Shown here piece after piece: positions 6,071-6,856 of a DNA stretch of 6,856 nucleotides. The notes beneath the pieces were generated by a model. The model ran no database searches, was not told the origin of the DNA, and was given only the letters and a program-made list of their open reading frames with translations. Within the stretch, counting starts at the first letter, position 1; every line of letters starts with the position of its first letter. The stretch spans positions 1-6,856 of the forward strand of contig DAOVZQ010000139.1 of assembly GCA_030635025.1 (NCBI GenBank), written 5' to 3'. The position numbers and the translations under genes are program-made. This stretch comes from a bacterium. Its GTDB lineage: Bacteria; Krumholzibacteriota; Krumholzibacteriia; LZORAL124-64-63.

Positions 6071-6673
6071 ATGCAAAACCCCTCGTTTTTCGCCGACACC
6101 CCCGACATAGAAATGATCGACCCCCTGGCGGACTTCCTGGGCGCCGTCGTCGACGGTCGAATCACATACGCCTACGCCGACGCGGTAAAGCTGGCCGGCC
6201 ACTCCTGTCCGACCGTGGCCGGAGCCTTCCTGATGACCAAGGTGTCGCTGGATCATCTGTACGGACAGGAAACGCCCATGCGGGGCAGCATCAAGGTCGA
6301 GATGCGCGACGCCGTGGACAACGAGGTGACCGGAGTGATCGGCAATGTCATCGGTCTGATCACCGGAGCCGCCGGGGCCGGTGGATTCAAGGGGATCGGG
6401 GGCCGATTCAAGCGGACCGGTCTGCTGGAGTACGGAGTTGATCAGGCCCAAACCGTGCGTTTCACGCGACTGGATACGGGCCGGAGCATCGGCGCCGATT
6501 TTGACGCGTCCATCGTCCCTCCCGACGAGGCACAGGGGCCCATGATGCAGGCCTTCCTGTCGGGCGAGGCCACTGCGGAAGGCATGAAAAAATTCGGGGA
6601 CGTATGGCAACACCGTGTGGGCACCATAATGACGTCCCCAGAGCTCTGGCCGCAGATGGTGAAACTCGGCTGA
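6071..6673 (+). CDS. FmdE-family protein (formylmethanofuran dehydrogenase subunit E-like)
   Basis: The protein has 200 residues, with no signal peptide or membrane segment, so it should be cytoplasmic. The diagnostic feature is AGHSCPTVAGAF (42-53), the FmdE-family GHxCP motif in which His44 and Cys46 are expected metal ligands. The usual following Gly is Thr48. Downstream, SIKVEMRDAVDNEVTGVIGN (73-92) and a glycine-rich stretch ending in GIGGRFKRTGLLEYG (108-122) match the family layout of an acidic-residue strand followed by a glycine-rich segment. Cys46 is the only cysteine in the protein, so the Cys-rich C-terminal zinc or ferredoxin-like extension found in some members is absent. FmdE is named for methanogen molybdenum formylmethanofuran dehydrogenase, but the bacterial stand-alone members have no established reaction. 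No other methanofuran gene is seen here, so methanogenesis is not implied. The start is set by GGGAG 7 nt upstream. Confidence 0.75.
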   Translation: MQNPSFFADTPDIEMIDPLADFLGAVVDGRITYAYADAVKLAGHSCPTVAGAFLMTKVSLDHLYGQETPMRGSIKVEMRDAVDNEVTGVIGNVIGLITGAAGAGGFKGIGGRFKRTGLLEYGVDQAQTVRFTRLDTGRSIGADFDASIVPPDEAQGPMMQAFLSGEATAEGMKKFGDVWQHRVGTIMTSPELWPQMVKLG

Positions 6674-6703
6674 GACCCGCGCTCCAGCCCACAGTCGACC
6701 TGA

Positions 6704-6856
6704 TTACCCTTCCGCGGGAAAAGCGTCGGCTACATACTCCTGCAATCGCTTCAGATCGTTCTCGATATCGGAATTCTTGAGGACGTCATGGCAGGAAAAA
6801 GTCGGCCGCGGCTCCATGCCGAAGAACTGATACACCTTGTGCAGCCACATGAACGG
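6704..6856 (-). CDS. C-terminal fragment of an unidentified leftward gene
   Basis: This is the end of a leftward gene entering from beyond 6856. Fifty codons are visible before TAA (6704-6706), starting PFMWLHKVYQFFGMEPRP and ending RLQEYVADAFPAEG. The region is continuous in this frame and has protein-like composition: an aromatic, Met-rich segment, then FSCHDVLKN, then an amphipathic helix (IENDLKRLQEYVADAF). The amphipathic C-terminal helix is compatible with a flavodoxin-like NAD(P)H oxidoreductase end, but this is a weak impression and not a family call. The gene converges on the FmdE-family gene with a 30-bp gap and no good terminator between them. Confidence 0.6.
   Translation of the reverse strand, partial: PFMWLHKVYQFFGMEPRPTFSCHDVLKNSDIENDLKRLQEYVADAFPAEG

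Noticed and set aside
6030..6110. 26-codon frame (MNDRHDGRFTGESK...) overlapping the FmdE-family start, considered as a leader peptide
   Set aside because: It has no SD, is not in frame with the gene, and nothing in it suggests attenuation control.
6676..6718. CCCGCG ... CGCGGG inverted repeat between the convergent genes, considered as a terminator
   Set aside because: The 6-bp stem has a 31-nt loop with no T-tract, and its right arm is inside the leftward coding region.

Overview
The window is high-G+C bacterial DNA with tightly packed genes. No phage, transposon, CRISPR, tRNA or rRNA signal was seen. The DUF3857/transglutaminase envelope proteins, a TPR tail of a type common in the FCB group, and an FmdE-family protein suggest an uncultured Gram-negative lineage such as Krumholzibacteriota, Eisenbacteria or a relative. 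That placement is an inference from gene content, not a measured result.

Left edge (1-246): the first 19 codons of an exported protein run leftward off the window from a strong ribosome binding site. Rightward, rlmB starts at 247. The 188 bp between these divergent starts hold several dyads. The strongest is a perfect 20-bp palindrome at 170-189, made of two back-to-back copies of the self-palindromic octamer GTGTACAC. It is the best operator candidate in the window.

Main operon (247-4950): rlmB (23S rRNA 2'-O-methyltransferase) is followed after 20 bp by a 674-residue lipoprotein with a DUF3857 domain and a transglutaminase-like domain whose Cys/His/Asp triad is intact. Overlapping it by ATGA is a 612-residue secreted relative in which the Cys and His positions appear to be replaced. 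The unit ends at a textbook intrinsic terminator (4917-4950). It therefore looks like a housekeeping rRNA methylase cotranscribed with an active/pseudoenzyme pair of envelope transglutaminase-like proteins.

Second block (5069-6673): a membrane-anchored protein joins a flavodoxin-like alpha/beta domain to two C-terminal TPR units and carries a D-A-I-S-G-A-S motif resembling ApbE flavinylation sites. A stand-alone FmdE-family protein with a GHSCP metal-site motif follows after 78 bp. Facing it from the right edge is the C-terminal 50 residues of an unidentified leftward gene.

The items most worth following up are the active/inactive transglutaminase pair, the double-octamer palindrome, and the flavodoxin-like/TPR protein with its possible flavin-attachment motif. 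Nothing here proves a new defence or mobile system.
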